Shown here: piece by piece, positions 18,767 to 26,877 of the stretch
How the letters are laid out: each line of letters starts with the position of its first letter
Numbering within the stretch: the stretch's first letter is position 1
DNA from: Arthrobacter sp. TPD3018
Lineage (GTDB): Bacteria > Pseudomonadota > Alphaproteobacteria > Sphingomonadales > Sphingomonadaceae
Assembly: GCA_003075315.1 (NCBI GenBank)
Contig: QDFQ01000002.1
Location: 1 to 64,000, forward strand
Reading direction: 5' to 3'
DNA: 64,000 nucleotides
Notes under the pieces: model-generated
What the model saw: the letters and a program-made list of their open reading frames with translations, nothing else
The model's database searches: none
What the model was told of the DNA's origin: nothing
Made by a program: the position numbers and the translations under genes

Positions 18767-18795
18767 CAGGTAGGCGCGCGCAAACGCCCTGTCAA
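18767..18795 (-). promoter_or_regulatory. candidate promoter for the rpsM-rpsK-rpoA-rplQ operon
   Basis: The minus strand has a perfect TTGACA (18790-18795), a 17-bp spacer and TACCTG (18767-18772). The -35 is ideal, the -10 weak. It lies about 145 bp before rpsM and overlaps the last codon of the upstream small gene. A separate promoter is expected because the neighbouring genes are unrelated to ribosomes. Confidence 0.45.
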
Positions 18796-19037
18796 GCGAG
18801 CGGTTCCGCATTCGCCCGCACCTTCCTCAGCCCCACCCACCAGCGGCGGATGGCGATCGCAGTCCAGAGCAATTCCACTGCCCCGAATGGCCAAGCACCC
18901 TGCAGAAACCCGTAAGCCGAGCTGAGCAGGCAGCCGAAGGCGAAACCCAGCGTCCACCACGGCGACCGCTCTTCCATGAGATAGCACAGCAGCATGAACA
19001 GGATGGCGAACAGGCCGAACAGATTGAGCGCAGTCAT
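18792..19037 (-). CDS. small membrane protein of unknown function
   Basis: An 81-residue protein with three hydrophobic stretches (LNLFGLFAILFMLLCYLM, a TLGFAFGCLLSSAYGFLQ segment and AVELLWTAIAIRRWW) and a basic C-terminus. The ATG at 19037 directly precedes the first membrane span; a TTG ten codons upstream (19067) is an alternative start. I do not recognise the family with certainty. Its stop region overlaps the candidate rpsM promoter. Confidence 0.65.
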   Translation of the reverse strand: MTALNLFGLFAILFMLLCYLMEERSPWWTLGFAFGCLLSSAYGFLQGAWPFGAVELLWTAIAIRRWWVGLRKVRANAEPLA

Positions 19038-19110
19038 GCCGATCGCTGTACCGCTTTGCGACGCCAAGGCCAGCCGTTAACCTTTTGGTGAGCATGTTGG
19101 CGGCATCGTT

Positions 19111-19128
19111 CCTCGGGTCAGCCCGAGG
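19111..19128 (+). promoter_or_regulatory. hairpin covering the ribosome-binding site of a small gene
   Basis: CCTCGGG-TCAG-CCCGAGG is a perfect 7-bp stem with a 4-nt loop. Its 3' arm contains the GAGG that begins the Shine-Dalgarno (GAGGAAG) of the 47-codon gene starting at 19137. When folded, the ribosome-binding site would be hidden, a common translation-control layout. Confidence 0.6.
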
Positions 19129-19136
19129 AAGATGTC

Positions 19137-19280
19137 ATGGCCCTGTCGCAACACGCTTATGCCCGCCTCGTCCGCCAGGTGCGCGCGCCGGCCCCGGTCA
19201 CAGCGCCATGGGTCGCGCCGTCGCTGAGCGAATTGGTGGCGCGAATCGATGCGGCATTGCTGGCGCGCCACGCCGCATAA
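19137..19280 (+). CDS. 47-residue hypothetical protein
   Basis: A short gene beginning MALSQHAYARLVRQVRAPAP with the strong Shine-Dalgarno GAGGAAG six nt before ATG, partly locked in the hairpin at 19111-19128. The C-terminal half (LSELVARIDAALLARHAA) would form an amphipathic helix. No signal peptide, membrane span or known domain. It is the only plus-strand gene in a long minus-strand stretch, which supports a separate transcription unit. Real coding status is plausible but unproven. Confidence 0.5.
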   Translation: MALSQHAYARLVRQVRAPAPVTAPWVAPSLSELVARIDAALLARHAA

Positions 19281-19438
19281 GGCGTACGCGCCGGGCCGGG
19301 AGCAAATCCCGTCATCTCCAGCGCGGTGGGACGATGACGCACGGGCGAATTGGAGCCACGGGCTAAGCCGCGTGCTCGCCGTCCCGATCTAAGCGCGCAG
19401 GATCGAACAGGGCCAGGGTGCCCCGCACGGCACGCCCC

Positions 19439-19639
19439 TCACACCAGCGGGAACGGTGCCTTCGCGGTGAATGCCATCAGCAGCAGCATACCCGACAAGC
19501 CGGCGGACAGGCCGACCAGCAAATAGCCGATATATTGCAGCATCGGCGGATTGGGCCGCTTCAGCTTGGCGTTCCGGGCCGCGCCCTGGAACACGAAGCT
19601 CATCAGCATGCCATAGGTGAATACGATGGCCCCCAGCAT
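19439..19639 (-). CDS. small two-span membrane protein
   Basis: A 66-residue protein starting MLGAIVFTYGMLMSFVFQG, with a second hydrophobic stretch (YIGYLLVGLSAGLSGMLLLMAF) and a short basic loop (RNAKLKRPNPP) between them. AAAGGAG lies five nt before the ATG at 19639, a strong ribosome-binding site that fixes the start. No known domain is recognised. The flanking 19281-19438 shows no other gene. Confidence 0.7.
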   Translation of the reverse strand: MLGAIVFTYGMLMSFVFQGAARNAKLKRPNPPMLQYIGYLLVGLSAGLSGMLLLMAFTAKAPFPLV

Positions 19640-19787
19640 AACGCTCCTTTTTGCCGTCTCCGGCGCAAAAGCCCCACATGCAGCCCCCCGGCCGCGTCCT
19701 GCCCGACACACTAAGCCCCGCGCCCTGACAAGTGGTTAACCATCGACGGTGGGGAAAACGCGACGAGTGGGCGGATCCCGCGCGTGG

Positions 19788-21134
19788 TCAGTTCCGCGTC
19801 ACCGGCAGCACGATCCGCGCGATCAGCCCCGGGGCATTGTCGGCAAGTTCGAAACGCCCGTCGTGCAAGCGAGCGACCGCCTCGATGAGCGCCATGCCCA
19901 GGCCCGCCCCCGGTGTGGTACGCGCCGCATCCAGGCGTCCGAAGCGCTTCAGCGCCTGTTCGCGATCCGCCTCGGCGATCCCCGCCCCGCGATCCTCGAC
20001 CTGGATCGCGATCTCCGTCGCATGCCGTTCCAACCGCAGCGTCAGCGCGCCGCCCTCGCCGGCATGTTTCAACGCATTGTCGATGAGGTTGCCGATCGCC
20101 TGGCTCAGCAATTCGCGATGGACGCGCATCACGGGCGCGGAGTCGTCGACCGCGACGGTGAAGACCAGCCCCGCATCCTCCGCGACCGGTTCGTAGAGAT
20201 CGGCGATCTCGCGCACCAGTTCGGCAGGCGCCGCTTCGGTGAAGCGGTCGCGCGACACCGATTCGGAGCGGCTGATCTCGATCACCATCGTCAACATGCG
20301 CATCACGAGGTCTGTTTCGACGAGCAGCCCGCCCAGCGCCGTCTCGCGCGCCTGCGGATCGGCGATCAGCACCGCCTGCTCCGTCTTGGTGCGCAGCCGC
20401 GCCAGTGGTGAGCGCAGGTCATGCGCGAGGCTGTCGGTGACGACGCGGAGCTCGACCATCAGCCGTTCGAGTTTCGACAGCATCTGGTTCAACCGGTCGG
20501 CCAGGCGGTCGAAGGCATCGCGGTGAGCCGGCGTCAGCGGAACGCGCCGCGACAGGTCGCCTTCACTCACCGCCTCTACCACCGCGGCGATGCGGGTGAG
20601 TCGCCGGCTGACGTAGCGCGCGAGGATCAGCGCCGCGACCACCCCGAGCAGCAGCGACAGCAGCACTGCGATCACCAGCGCATCCTCGATCGCGCGACGT
20701 TCGGTATCCACCACGTCGAGTCGCCGGCCGGCGAACAGCCAATGGTCACCGATCGGACGTAGTACATAACCGATGCCGTCACGCGCGGCTGGCAAAGCGG
20801 CATCGCCGATCCGGAAGGCCGTAGGCAGTAGGGCCGGCGACAGGCCGGGGGGCAGCGTGCCCGCCACCGTCCGCCCTTTATGGTCCAGCACCGCAAGGAA
20901 GAAGGAACTGTCGTCGCCTGCATGGGCCTGGGCGGTCGCCGCCACCACCGGCGGCAACCCGCCGATGCGGTAGAGCGCGCGCATCGCCTCGGCATGTTCG
21001 ATCGTGTCGCGGCGTACGGTGTCGACGACCACCGCATCGGTCTGTTTCCAGACGAATCCGAGCAGCACGATATTGGCGACCAGCGTCAACAGGATCGACA
21101 GCAGGGCGATACGGGCGGTGACGGACAGGCGCAT
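19788..21134 (-). CDS. HAMP-containing sensor histidine kinase
   Basis: A 448-residue membrane sensor. TM1 is about 8-29, then a periplasmic domain of about 120 residues, TM2 about 152-176, HAMP (about 177-230), the HisKA H-box SLAHDLRSPLARL (about 240-252), the N-box GNLIDNALKHA, G1 VEDRGAGI and G2 GAGLGMALIEA. It pairs with the OmpR-type regulator 78 bp upstream on the same strand. The arrangement and sequence resemble the CusS/PhoQ-like group; the signal is unknown. It sits inside the usual ribosomal gene order between adk and rpsM. Confidence 0.9.
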   Translation of the reverse strand: MRLSVTARIALLSILLTLVANIVLLGFVWKQTDAVVVDTVRRDTIEHAEAMRALYRIGGLPPVVAATAQAHAGDDSSFFLAVLDHKGRTVAGTLPPGLSPALLPTAFRIGDAALPAARDGIGYVLRPIGDHWLFAGRRLDVVDTERRAIEDALVIAVLLSLLLGVVAALILARYVSRRLTRIAAVVEAVSEGDLSRRVPLTPAHRDAFDRLADRLNQMLSKLERLMVELRVVTDSLAHDLRSPLARLRTKTEQAVLIADPQARETALGGLLVETDLVMRMLTMVIEISRSESVSRDRFTEAAPAELVREIADLYEPVAEDAGLVFTVAVDDSAPVMRVHRELLSQAIGNLIDNALKHAGEGGALTLRLERHATEIAIQVEDRGAGIAEADREQALKRFGRLDAARTTPGAGLGMALIEAVARLHDGRFELADNAPGLIARIVLPVTRN

Positions 21135-21212
21135 GGCTCGCCCTATCGCATCCGGCGTTCAGCGGACAGTCCGGGACGGACCCTTGCCCAGGGCAGCCGC
21201 TATCGGCCGAAA

Positions 21213-21908
21213 TCAGGCGGGGTCAGCCGCCAGACGGTAGCCCGCGCCGCGCACGGTGTGGAGGATCGGGGTCGGGAAGCCTTCCTCCAGCTTGCGGCGG
21301 AGGCGACCGATATGGACATCGACCACGTTGCTGCCGGGATCGAAATGGTAGTTCCAGATCTTTTCCAGCATCATCGTGCGCGTCACCACCTGCCCCGCGT
21401 GCCGTGCGAGGAACTCCAGCAGGTTGAACTCGCGTGCGCCGAGCGGGATCGACCGGCCGGCGCGGGTGACAGCGCGGGAGAGCAGGTCGATCTCCAGGTC
21501 GCCGACCGACAGGCGCGTCTTGGTCGGCTCTGCCCCGGCACGGTCCGACCGGCGGACGAGCGCTTCGATCCGGGCCGACAGTTCGGCGAACGAGAAGGGC
21601 TTGCAGAGGTAATCGTCCGCGCCCGCCTTCAGGCCGTCGACGCGGTCGTCCACCGCACCCAGCGCCGAGAGGATCAGCACCGGCGTATCGAGCCCCGCCG
21701 CGCGAATCGCGCTGACCATGGCGAGGCCGTCGAGGCCCGGCAGCATGCGGTCGGCGATGATGAGGTCGAAAATCCCCTCGCTGGCAAGGAACAGGCCGTC
21801 ACGCCCGTCATGCGCGGCTTCGACCGCGTAACCGGCTTCGGACAGGCCCTTGGCGAGATAGGCCGAGGTCGACGCATCGTCTTCGACCACCAGGATCTTG
21901 CGGGTCAT
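21213..21908 (-). CDS. OmpR-family response regulator
   Basis: A 231-residue regulator. The receiver domain has the acidic pair ED-D at 9-11, phospho-acceptor Asp53 in IIADRMLPG, and the conserved Lys in CKPFSF. The C-terminal winged helix ends with VVDVHIGRLRRKLEEG...LHTVRGAGYRL. Start chosen at the ATG before TRKILVVEDD. It is the partner of the downstream kinase. Its targets are unknown; the 260-bp region upstream, before the repeat at 22168, is the likely promoter. Confidence 0.92.
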   Translation of the reverse strand: MTRKILVVEDDASTSAYLAKGLSEAGYAVEAAHDGRDGLFLASEGIFDLIIADRMLPGLDGLAMVSAIRAAGLDTPVLILSALGAVDDRVDGLKAGADDYLCKPFSFAELSARIEALVRRSDRAGAEPTKTRLSVGDLEIDLLSRAVTRAGRSIPLGAREFNLLEFLARHAGQVVTRTMMLEKIWNYHFDPGSNVVDVHIGRLRRKLEEGFPTPILHTVRGAGYRLAADPA

Positions 21909-22167
21909 GCGCGCTCCTTTCGCCTGTCTGCAACCGTCTGTCTTCAAACGGGAACGGCCGGCGGAAAGCAAGCCCTCCGCCGGCCGCCACGGCACCCCCG
22001 GGAGTGTCGGGCGCCGATCTCGTCGAACCGTTCGGCCGCGTGGCGACCATGCGTTCGGTGTAGGGGATGCGAGGTGGAGGGGCGATGACCGCGAGATGAC
22101 AAAAGCGTCATTCGAGTGGGTATCGGGGGTCGGATCGGTTGGGGTGAGCGCCTCGCGCCGCCCACCC

Positions 22168-22262
22168 CGTCATTCCCGCGCAGGCGGGAATCCAGACGCG
22201 CCGGTCCTCGCAAAAGCCGAAAGTTCAGAGGTTATGGATTCCCGCCTTCGCGGGAATGACGG
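22168..22262. repeat. REP doublet of the TCATTCCCGC class
   Basis: CGTCATTCCCGCGCAGGCGG at 22168 opens a hairpin unit that recurs inverted at about 22237-22262 (GGATTCCCGCCTTCGCGGGA and onwards). This is a different sequence class from the GTCACCCCGG doublets. It lies between the adk terminator and the response regulator gene. Confidence 0.8.
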
Positions 22263-22290
22263 TTACGTGGTGATGATAGTCGCCCAAACG

Positions 22291-22322
22291 AAAAAGGGCG
22301 GCCCCATCGGACCGCCCTTCCC
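22291..22322 (-). terminator. intrinsic terminator after adk
   Basis: AAGGGCGG (22294-22301) pairs with CCGCCCTT (22312-22319); on the minus strand the stem is followed by TTTTTCG. It ends the rplO-secY-adk transcript about 25 bp past the adk stop. Confidence 0.78.
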
Positions 22323-22342
22323 TTATTCCAACGTCAAACCGC

Positions 22343-22990
22343 TCATTCGCCGTCGAGGATCGTCGCGATCTCGTTCGCGACATGCTCGATGTCGGCCATA
22401 CCGTTGACCCGCTGCACCAAGCCGCGGGCTTGGTAGATCGGCAGGATCGGCGCGGTCTTGGCGCGATATTCGTTCATGCGGGTGCGCACGGTCTCGGCAT
22501 TGTCGTCCGGCCGGCGCTTGAACTCGGTCGAGCCGCACACGTCGCACACTCCGGCGACCTTGGGCAACTTGAACCGGTCGTGATACCCCTCGCCGCACTT
22601 CGCGCAGGTGTAGCGGCCCTCGACGCGCTCGATCAGCGCAGCCTCGTCGACCTCCAGCTCGATGACATGATCGAGCGTCATGCCGCGTGCTTCGAGCAAT
22701 TCATCGAGCGAAGCGGCCTGCGCGGCGGTGCGCGGATAGCCGTCGAAGATCGCGCCCCCGCCGACGCCCTGGTCCAGTCGCTCGCCGATCAGCGCCGACA
22801 CGATGTCGTCGGACACCAGCTCGCCCGCATCCATCACCGCCTTCGCCTGCAGCCCGACGGGCGAGCCCGCTTTCACCGCAGCGCGCAGCATGTCGCCGGT
22901 CGACAGCTGCACCATGCTGCGCGAGGCCATCAGCCGCTGCGCCTGGGTGCCCTTGCCCGCCCCCGGCGGCCCAAGAAGGATGATGTTCAC
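22343..22990 (-). CDS. adk: adenylate kinase (zinc-type LID)
   Basis: A 215-residue adenylate kinase converting AMP and ATP to two ADP. P-loop GPPGAGKGTQA at residues 7-17, then the AMP-binding region (STGDMLRAAV) and DGYPRT. The LID carries CAKC and CDVC, the four Cys that bind structural zinc, seen in many Gram-positive and some alphaproteobacterial enzymes. It follows secY by 39 bp, the usual spc operon end. Confidence 0.97.
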   Translation of the reverse strand: MNIILLGPPGAGKGTQAQRLMASRSMVQLSTGDMLRAAVKAGSPVGLQAKAVMDAGELVSDDIVSALIGERLDQGVGGGAIFDGYPRTAAQAASLDELLEARGMTLDHVIELEVDEAALIERVEGRYTCAKCGEGYHDRFKLPKVAGVCDVCGSTEFKRRPDDNAETVRTRMNEYRAKTAPILPIYQARGLVQRVNGMADIEHVANEIATILDGE

Positions 22991-23029
22991 GCGTGTCCCC
23001 TTGTCGTCGGTGCAATCGTCGTCGCGGCG

Positions 23030-24394
23030 TTAACGCAGGCGCCCGCCCTTCAGCTTCGCCTTCTTGATCAGATCGCCATACTGATGCGCCAGCAAGTGGC
23101 TCTGGATCTGCGTCACCGTGTCCATCGTCACGTTGACGACGATCAACAGGCTGGTGCCGCCCAGATAGAAGGGGATCGACAGTGCCGAGACCAGATATTC
23201 CGGCAGCAGGCAGATGATGACCAGATAGGCCGCGCCGATCACCGTGATGCGCGTCAGCACATAGTCGAAATAGGTCTCGGTGTTCTTGCCTGGGCGGATG
23301 CCGGGGATGAACCCGCCATAGCGCTTCAGATTGTCCGCGGTCTCTTCCGGATTGAAGACGACGGCGGTGTAAAAGAACGAGAAGAAGATGATGCCGGCGG
23401 CATAGAGCGCCATGTACACCGGCTGGCCGTGCGCCAGATACTGGTTGAGGCCGATGATGAAATCGCCCCACTTCGACTGGCCCGCGACGCGCTGGCCGGC
23501 GAACTGTGAGATGGTGAGCGGCATCAGCAGCAGCGACGAGGCGAAGATCGGCGGGATCACGCCCGCGGTGTTGATCTTCAGCGGCAGGTGGCTGCGATCC
23601 GCCTGCATGCCACGCTGCGTCTGGCGCTTCGGATATTGGATCAGGATGCGGCGCTGGGCGCGCTCCATGAAGCAGATGAACAGGATCAACGCGACGACCG
23701 CGACGATGATGCCGATTAGGCGCACTGCATCGATCGAGCCCGAACGGCCGCCTTCCAGCAGGTTGACCAGCGTGGTCGGCAGGTGGGCGACGATGCCCGC
23801 CATGATGATGAGCGACACGCCGTTGCCGATGCCGCGGCTGGTGATCTGCTCACCCAGCCACATCAGGAACATCGTACCGCCGATCAGGCTGATGACCGCC
23901 GCGATGCGGAACGTCATGCCCGGCTCGATCACCGCCTGAACGCCATTGGTGGCGGACAGCGCCTCGAGGCCGACGGCGATGAAATAGCCCTGGATCGCAG
24001 TCAGCGCGACCGTGCCATAGCGGGTGTACTGGTTGAGCTTCTTACGGCCCGATTCGCCTTCCTTCTTGATCGCGGCGAGCTGCGGCGACAGCGACGTCGA
24101 CAGCTGCACGACGATCGACGCCGTGATGTACGGCATCACGCCCAGCGCGATCAGCGACATGCGGCTCAGCGAGCCGCCCGAGAAGGTGTTGAAGAAATCG
24201 AGCACACCGCCCGTGGTGCGCTGGCTCAGCAGGCCCAAGGCGGTCGGGTCGATCCCCGGCAGCGGCACATAGGACAGCAGACGGAAAACGATCAGCGCGC
24301 CGATCGTGAACCACAGCCGCTTCTTGAGGTCGGTCGCCTGCGCGAATTTCGCGAGGCTGATGCTTTGCGCCATCTGGTCGGCTGCGGATGCCAT
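23030..24394 (-). CDS. secY: protein translocase channel subunit SecY
   Basis: A 454-residue inner-membrane protein with ten membrane spans, forming the SecYEG channel. It contains the typical FRLLSYVPLPGID, GVMPYITASIVVQL plug/TM2 region, the cytoplasmic loop YPKRQTQRG and PLKINTAGVIPPIFASSLL. ATG at 24394 was chosen from the family's standard N-terminus; the frame is open further upstream. It is separated from rplO by about 220 bp holding a REP-like hairpin. Confidence 0.97.
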   Translation of the reverse strand: MASAADQMAQSISLAKFAQATDLKKRLWFTIGALIVFRLLSYVPLPGIDPTALGLLSQRTTGGVLDFFNTFSGGSLSRMSLIALGVMPYITASIVVQLSTSLSPQLAAIKKEGESGRKKLNQYTRYGTVALTAIQGYFIAVGLEALSATNGVQAVIEPGMTFRIAAVISLIGGTMFLMWLGEQITSRGIGNGVSLIIMAGIVAHLPTTLVNLLEGGRSGSIDAVRLIGIIVAVVALILFICFMERAQRRILIQYPKRQTQRGMQADRSHLPLKINTAGVIPPIFASSLLLMPLTISQFAGQRVAGQSKWGDFIIGLNQYLAHGQPVYMALYAAGIIFFSFFYTAVVFNPEETADNLKRYGGFIPGIRPGKNTETYFDYVLTRITVIGAAYLVIICLLPEYLVSALSIPFYLGGTSLLIVVNVTMDTVTQIQSHLLAHQYGDLIKKAKLKGGRLR

Positions 24395-24571
24395 GCGTGT
24401 CGGTGTCCTGAAACGAAAACGGCGGGTAAGCGTTTGTCCGCCCCCGCCGCTCATATAGGCGCTACGCGCGCCTTGTCTAATCGCGACGCACCTCGTTTCT
24501 CATCCCTTCGTCCACCCGGCCGTTGCTCCGGGACCCATTCGCCCGCCGCACAATTGCCAGCGGGCCGACGG

Positions 24572-24592
24572 ATGCCGGGCCAGGCCCGGCAT
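24572..24592. repeat. palindromic hairpin between rplO and secY
   Basis: ATGCCGGGCC-A-GGCCCGGCAT is a perfect 10-bp stem, matching the common sphingomonad repeat GCCGGGC...GCCCGGCATGACG. It lies between two co-directional genes of one operon, so it is more likely an inserted repeat or mRNA-stabilising stem than a full stop. Confidence 0.65.
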
Positions 24593-24616
24593 GACGGAGG
24601 ATGAGAGGAGAGCGGC

Positions 24617-25159
24617 TTACGCCTTGAACGACGCCTTCTTTTCCTGGCGCGCCTTGTAGGCGACGCCCTTCTTGGCGGCGGCCTTCTCCGACGCCGGGAC
24701 GACCGTCGGGATGTCGAGCGAGCCACCGGCCTTTTCGATCATCTCACGCGCACCGGCCGAAACGCCTGCGACGTGGAACGACAGCTTGGCGGTCAGGTCG
24801 CCCTTGCCCAGAACGCGCACGCCGTCCTTGCCGCCACGCACCAGACCGGCCGCCTTCAGCGCCGCCTGATCGATCTTGCCCTCGGCCGACAGCTTGCCCA
24901 AATCGATCGCCTTCTGGATCGCGCCGGTGTTCACCGTGGCATAGTCCTTGGCGAAGATGTTGTTGAAGCCGCGCTTCGGCAGACGCATGTGGAGCGGCAT
25001 CTGACCGCCCTCGAAGCCGGCGATGCTGACGCCCTCGCGGCTCTTCTGACCCTTGACGCCGCGGCCGCCGGTCTTGCCCTTACCCGAGCCGATACCGCGA
25101 CCGACGCGGATCTTGGACTTGCGGGCGCCCTGGTTGTCGCGGAGTTCGTTGAGCTTCAT
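24617..25159 (-). CDS. rplO: 50S ribosomal protein L15
   Basis: A 180-residue L15 starting [20 protein letters not shown], with the Gly-rich [22 protein letters not shown] region (split here for length) and the C-terminal globular domain. It has a Lys-rich tail somewhat longer than in E. coli, as in other sphingomonads. In the standard spc operon it directly follows rpmD, but here an acyltransferase gene and a terminator stand between them. Confidence 0.97.
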   Translation of the reverse strand: MKLNELRDNQGARKSKIRVGRGIGSGKGKTGGRGVKGQKSREGVSIAGFEGGQMPLHMRLPKRGFNNIFAKDYATVNTGAIQKAIDLGKLSAEGKIDQAALKAAGLVRGGKDGVRVLGKGDLTAKLSFHVAGVSAGAREMIEKAGGSLDIPTVVPASEKAAAKKGVAYKARQEKKASFKA

Positions 25160-25209
25160 GATATGCACTCGCTTTCGCTTGTTACGCGCTGATGGATTGG
25201 AAGCCGGCG

Positions 25210-25238
25210 CGCATAGCGGCATCGCCTCCGCTTGTCAC
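25210..25238 (-). promoter_or_regulatory. candidate promoter for rplO-secY-adk
   Basis: On the minus strand GTGACA (25233-25238) is followed after 17 bp by TATGCG (25210-25215), 50 bp before the rplO ATG and just past the acyltransferase stop. A promoter is needed near here because a terminator follows rpmD. The -10 match is modest. Confidence 0.4.
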
Positions 25239-25244
25239 GTGCTT

Positions 25245-26294
25245 TCAGCGCGACGGCGCCCGCGGCAGCAGGCGGGGCAACCAGCGCTCCACGGCCCACG
25301 CGAGCACCACGAGCAGCACTGCCGCCAGCGCGAAGCCCCCTGCCCCCTTGGCGCGCTGCCAATCGACCAGCAGCGGCATGTGCAGGACATAAAGGCCATA
25401 AGAGATGCTCGCGACCCCGGACCAGAGCGCAGGCGACCACGCACTGGCGCGCGCCATCAGCCGACCGACCGGACCGAACATCACCGCGACCACGACGGCG
25501 GCCACCGCGAAATGCCGCAGCGGTAAGATCGGATACAGGCCGATCCCGTATCGCGGCTGCACCAGCGCCACCACTAGCGCGACGCCGCACAGCGCGACCA
25601 GCCATGCCAGCGGCACCGCGATCGCCCGGACGGTCCGCTCCCCATCGAGATAGGCCTGTGCGGCCATCGCGCCCGCCCACCACAAAGGATAATAAGCGAT
25701 CACCAACGCCAGGTGGTTCGGCACTATCGCGAACAGCGCATAAGCCCCGCAGCCAATCGCGCCCACCGCATGCGTCGTCAGCGCCGGCCGCTTGGTCCAT
25801 AGCGCCAGCGTCGGAGGGAAAAAGATGTAGAAGGCGATCTCATACGACAGCGACCACAGCGGATCGTTGCCCAGATACGGATCGGACCACACTCCGGGTT
25901 TGAGCGTCGACACGTCCTGCACCGACAGCAAGGTGCCGATCAGCCGTCCCGCGTCGAAATGTCGCGCGAGCGTGCCATTGTCCCAATAGACGAGCGTCGA
26001 GACAAGCAGCGCCACGATCAGCGGTGGATAGATGCGCCGCACCCGTCGCCACGCATAGCCTCGCGGCGACAGGGCCCGGACACGTTCGTTCGCGAAGATC
26101 ACGAAACCGCTCAGCAGGAAAAAGACGATCACCGCTTCCTGCCCGAAGCGCAGCAGCTGCCCGGTCAGTCCGGGGAATCCGTAGCCTTTGGCGACATGGT
26201 GCGCGACGACGTACAGCGCTGCGCACGCGCGCGCGGCATCGAGCAGCGCGCGGACGCGGGGGCTCAGCGCGGGGGGCTGCGGCTTGGCGGTCAT
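25245..26294 (-). CDS. acyltransferase family 3 membrane protein (OafA-like)
   Basis: A 349-residue membrane protein with about ten spans. Family motifs are visible: ALYVVAHH with the conserved His near residue 33, VIVFFLLSGFVIF, the Arg-rich WRRVRRIYPP after TM2/3, and DPLWSLSYEI. Such proteins transfer acetyl or succinyl groups to surface polysaccharide or lipid, at the inner membrane. It lacks a C-terminal SGNH domain, so it is the short type. It lies between rpmD and rplO, within an otherwise conserved ribosomal operon, in the same direction. No repeats or transposase flank it. Confidence 0.88.
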   Translation of the reverse strand: MTAKPQPPALSPRVRALLDAARACAALYVVAHHVAKGYGFPGLTGQLLRFGQEAVIVFFLLSGFVIFANERVRALSPRGYAWRRVRRIYPPLIVALLVSTLVYWDNGTLARHFDAGRLIGTLLSVQDVSTLKPGVWSDPYLGNDPLWSLSYEIAFYIFFPPTLALWTKRPALTTHAVGAIGCGAYALFAIVPNHLALVIAYYPLWWAGAMAAQAYLDGERTVRAIAVPLAWLVALCGVALVVALVQPRYGIGLYPILPLRHFAVAAVVVAVMFGPVGRLMARASAWSPALWSGVASISYGLYVLHMPLLVDWQRAKGAGGFALAAVLLVVLAWAVERWLPRLLPRAPSR

Positions 26295-26638
26295 CGCGGC
26301 CGGTCGCGCAAACGTCGTGCGGGGATCATGGGACTAGGTGGCACAGATCGCTACCCTTTGCCCATAGTATCGAGTGCGCTGTACCACACGCCGGGTGCAG
26401 GGCGGCAGGCAGCTCTTAGCGCACGCCAATCATCCTCGCGACGGCGTGGCTCCAGGCGGGACAGCCTTCCGGCCCGTAAAGCAGCGCCGGCAGCCACCGA
26501 GTGCTGTCTATGTGGGAATGACCGCTGCAGCTAACGACGCTAGGCCGCCTGCGTGCGATGACACGATGCCATGGCCTATTAGAAATCGAGCACGAAAAAG
26601 GGTGGCGATCCGCACCGCGCGGCCCACCCCAGACAAGC
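26295..26638. other. intergenic region between acyltransferase and rpmD terminator
   Basis: About 340 bp with no convincing coding region on either strand. It should carry the acyltransferase promoter, since the rpmD terminator lies upstream of it. Local base composition is slightly less GC-rich than in the genes around it. No repeat ends, tRNA or recombination-site remnants are recognisable. Confidence 0.5.
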
Positions 26639-26639
26639 A

Positions 26640-26668
26640 AAAAAAGGGGCCGGCGAACCGACCCCTTC
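26640..26668 (-). terminator. intrinsic terminator after rpmD
   Basis: AAGGGGCCGG (26644-26653), loop CGAA and CCGACCCCTT (26658-26667) form a stem with one mismatch; on the minus strand it is followed by a run of T (TTTTTTTTGC). It lies 27 bp after the rpmD stop and separates the first part of the spc operon from the acyltransferase. Confidence 0.82.
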
Positions 26669-26694
26669 TTCATGTCCATCGAAACGCGAGGGGC

Positions 26695-26871
26695 TCAGCC
26701 CTGCACTTCGACCATATGCTGGACCTTGCGGATCATGCCGCGCACTTCGGGGCTGTCTTCCAGCTCCGAGACCTTGTGCATCTTGTTGAGGCCAAGGCCG
26801 ATCAGCGTCGCGCGCTGATCCTTCGTGCGGCGGATCGGCGAACCGGTCTGCTTGATCTTGATCGTCGCCAT
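26695..26871 (-). CDS. rpmD: 50S ribosomal protein L30
   Basis: A 58-residue protein starting [20 protein letters not shown] and continuing with [20 protein letters not shown], the L30 signature. Normal length. It starts 6 bp after the rpsE stop. It is the last gene before the terminator that here ends the first spc transcript. Confidence 0.96.
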   Translation of the reverse strand: MATIKIKQTGSPIRRTKDQRATLIGLGLNKMHKVSELEDSPEVRGMIRKVQHMVEVQG

Positions 26872-26877
26872 GTCGCG

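Noticed and set aside
25245..26694. Acyltransferase as cargo of an insertion sequence or transposon
   Set aside because: No transposase, terminal inverted repeats or target duplications were found at either side.
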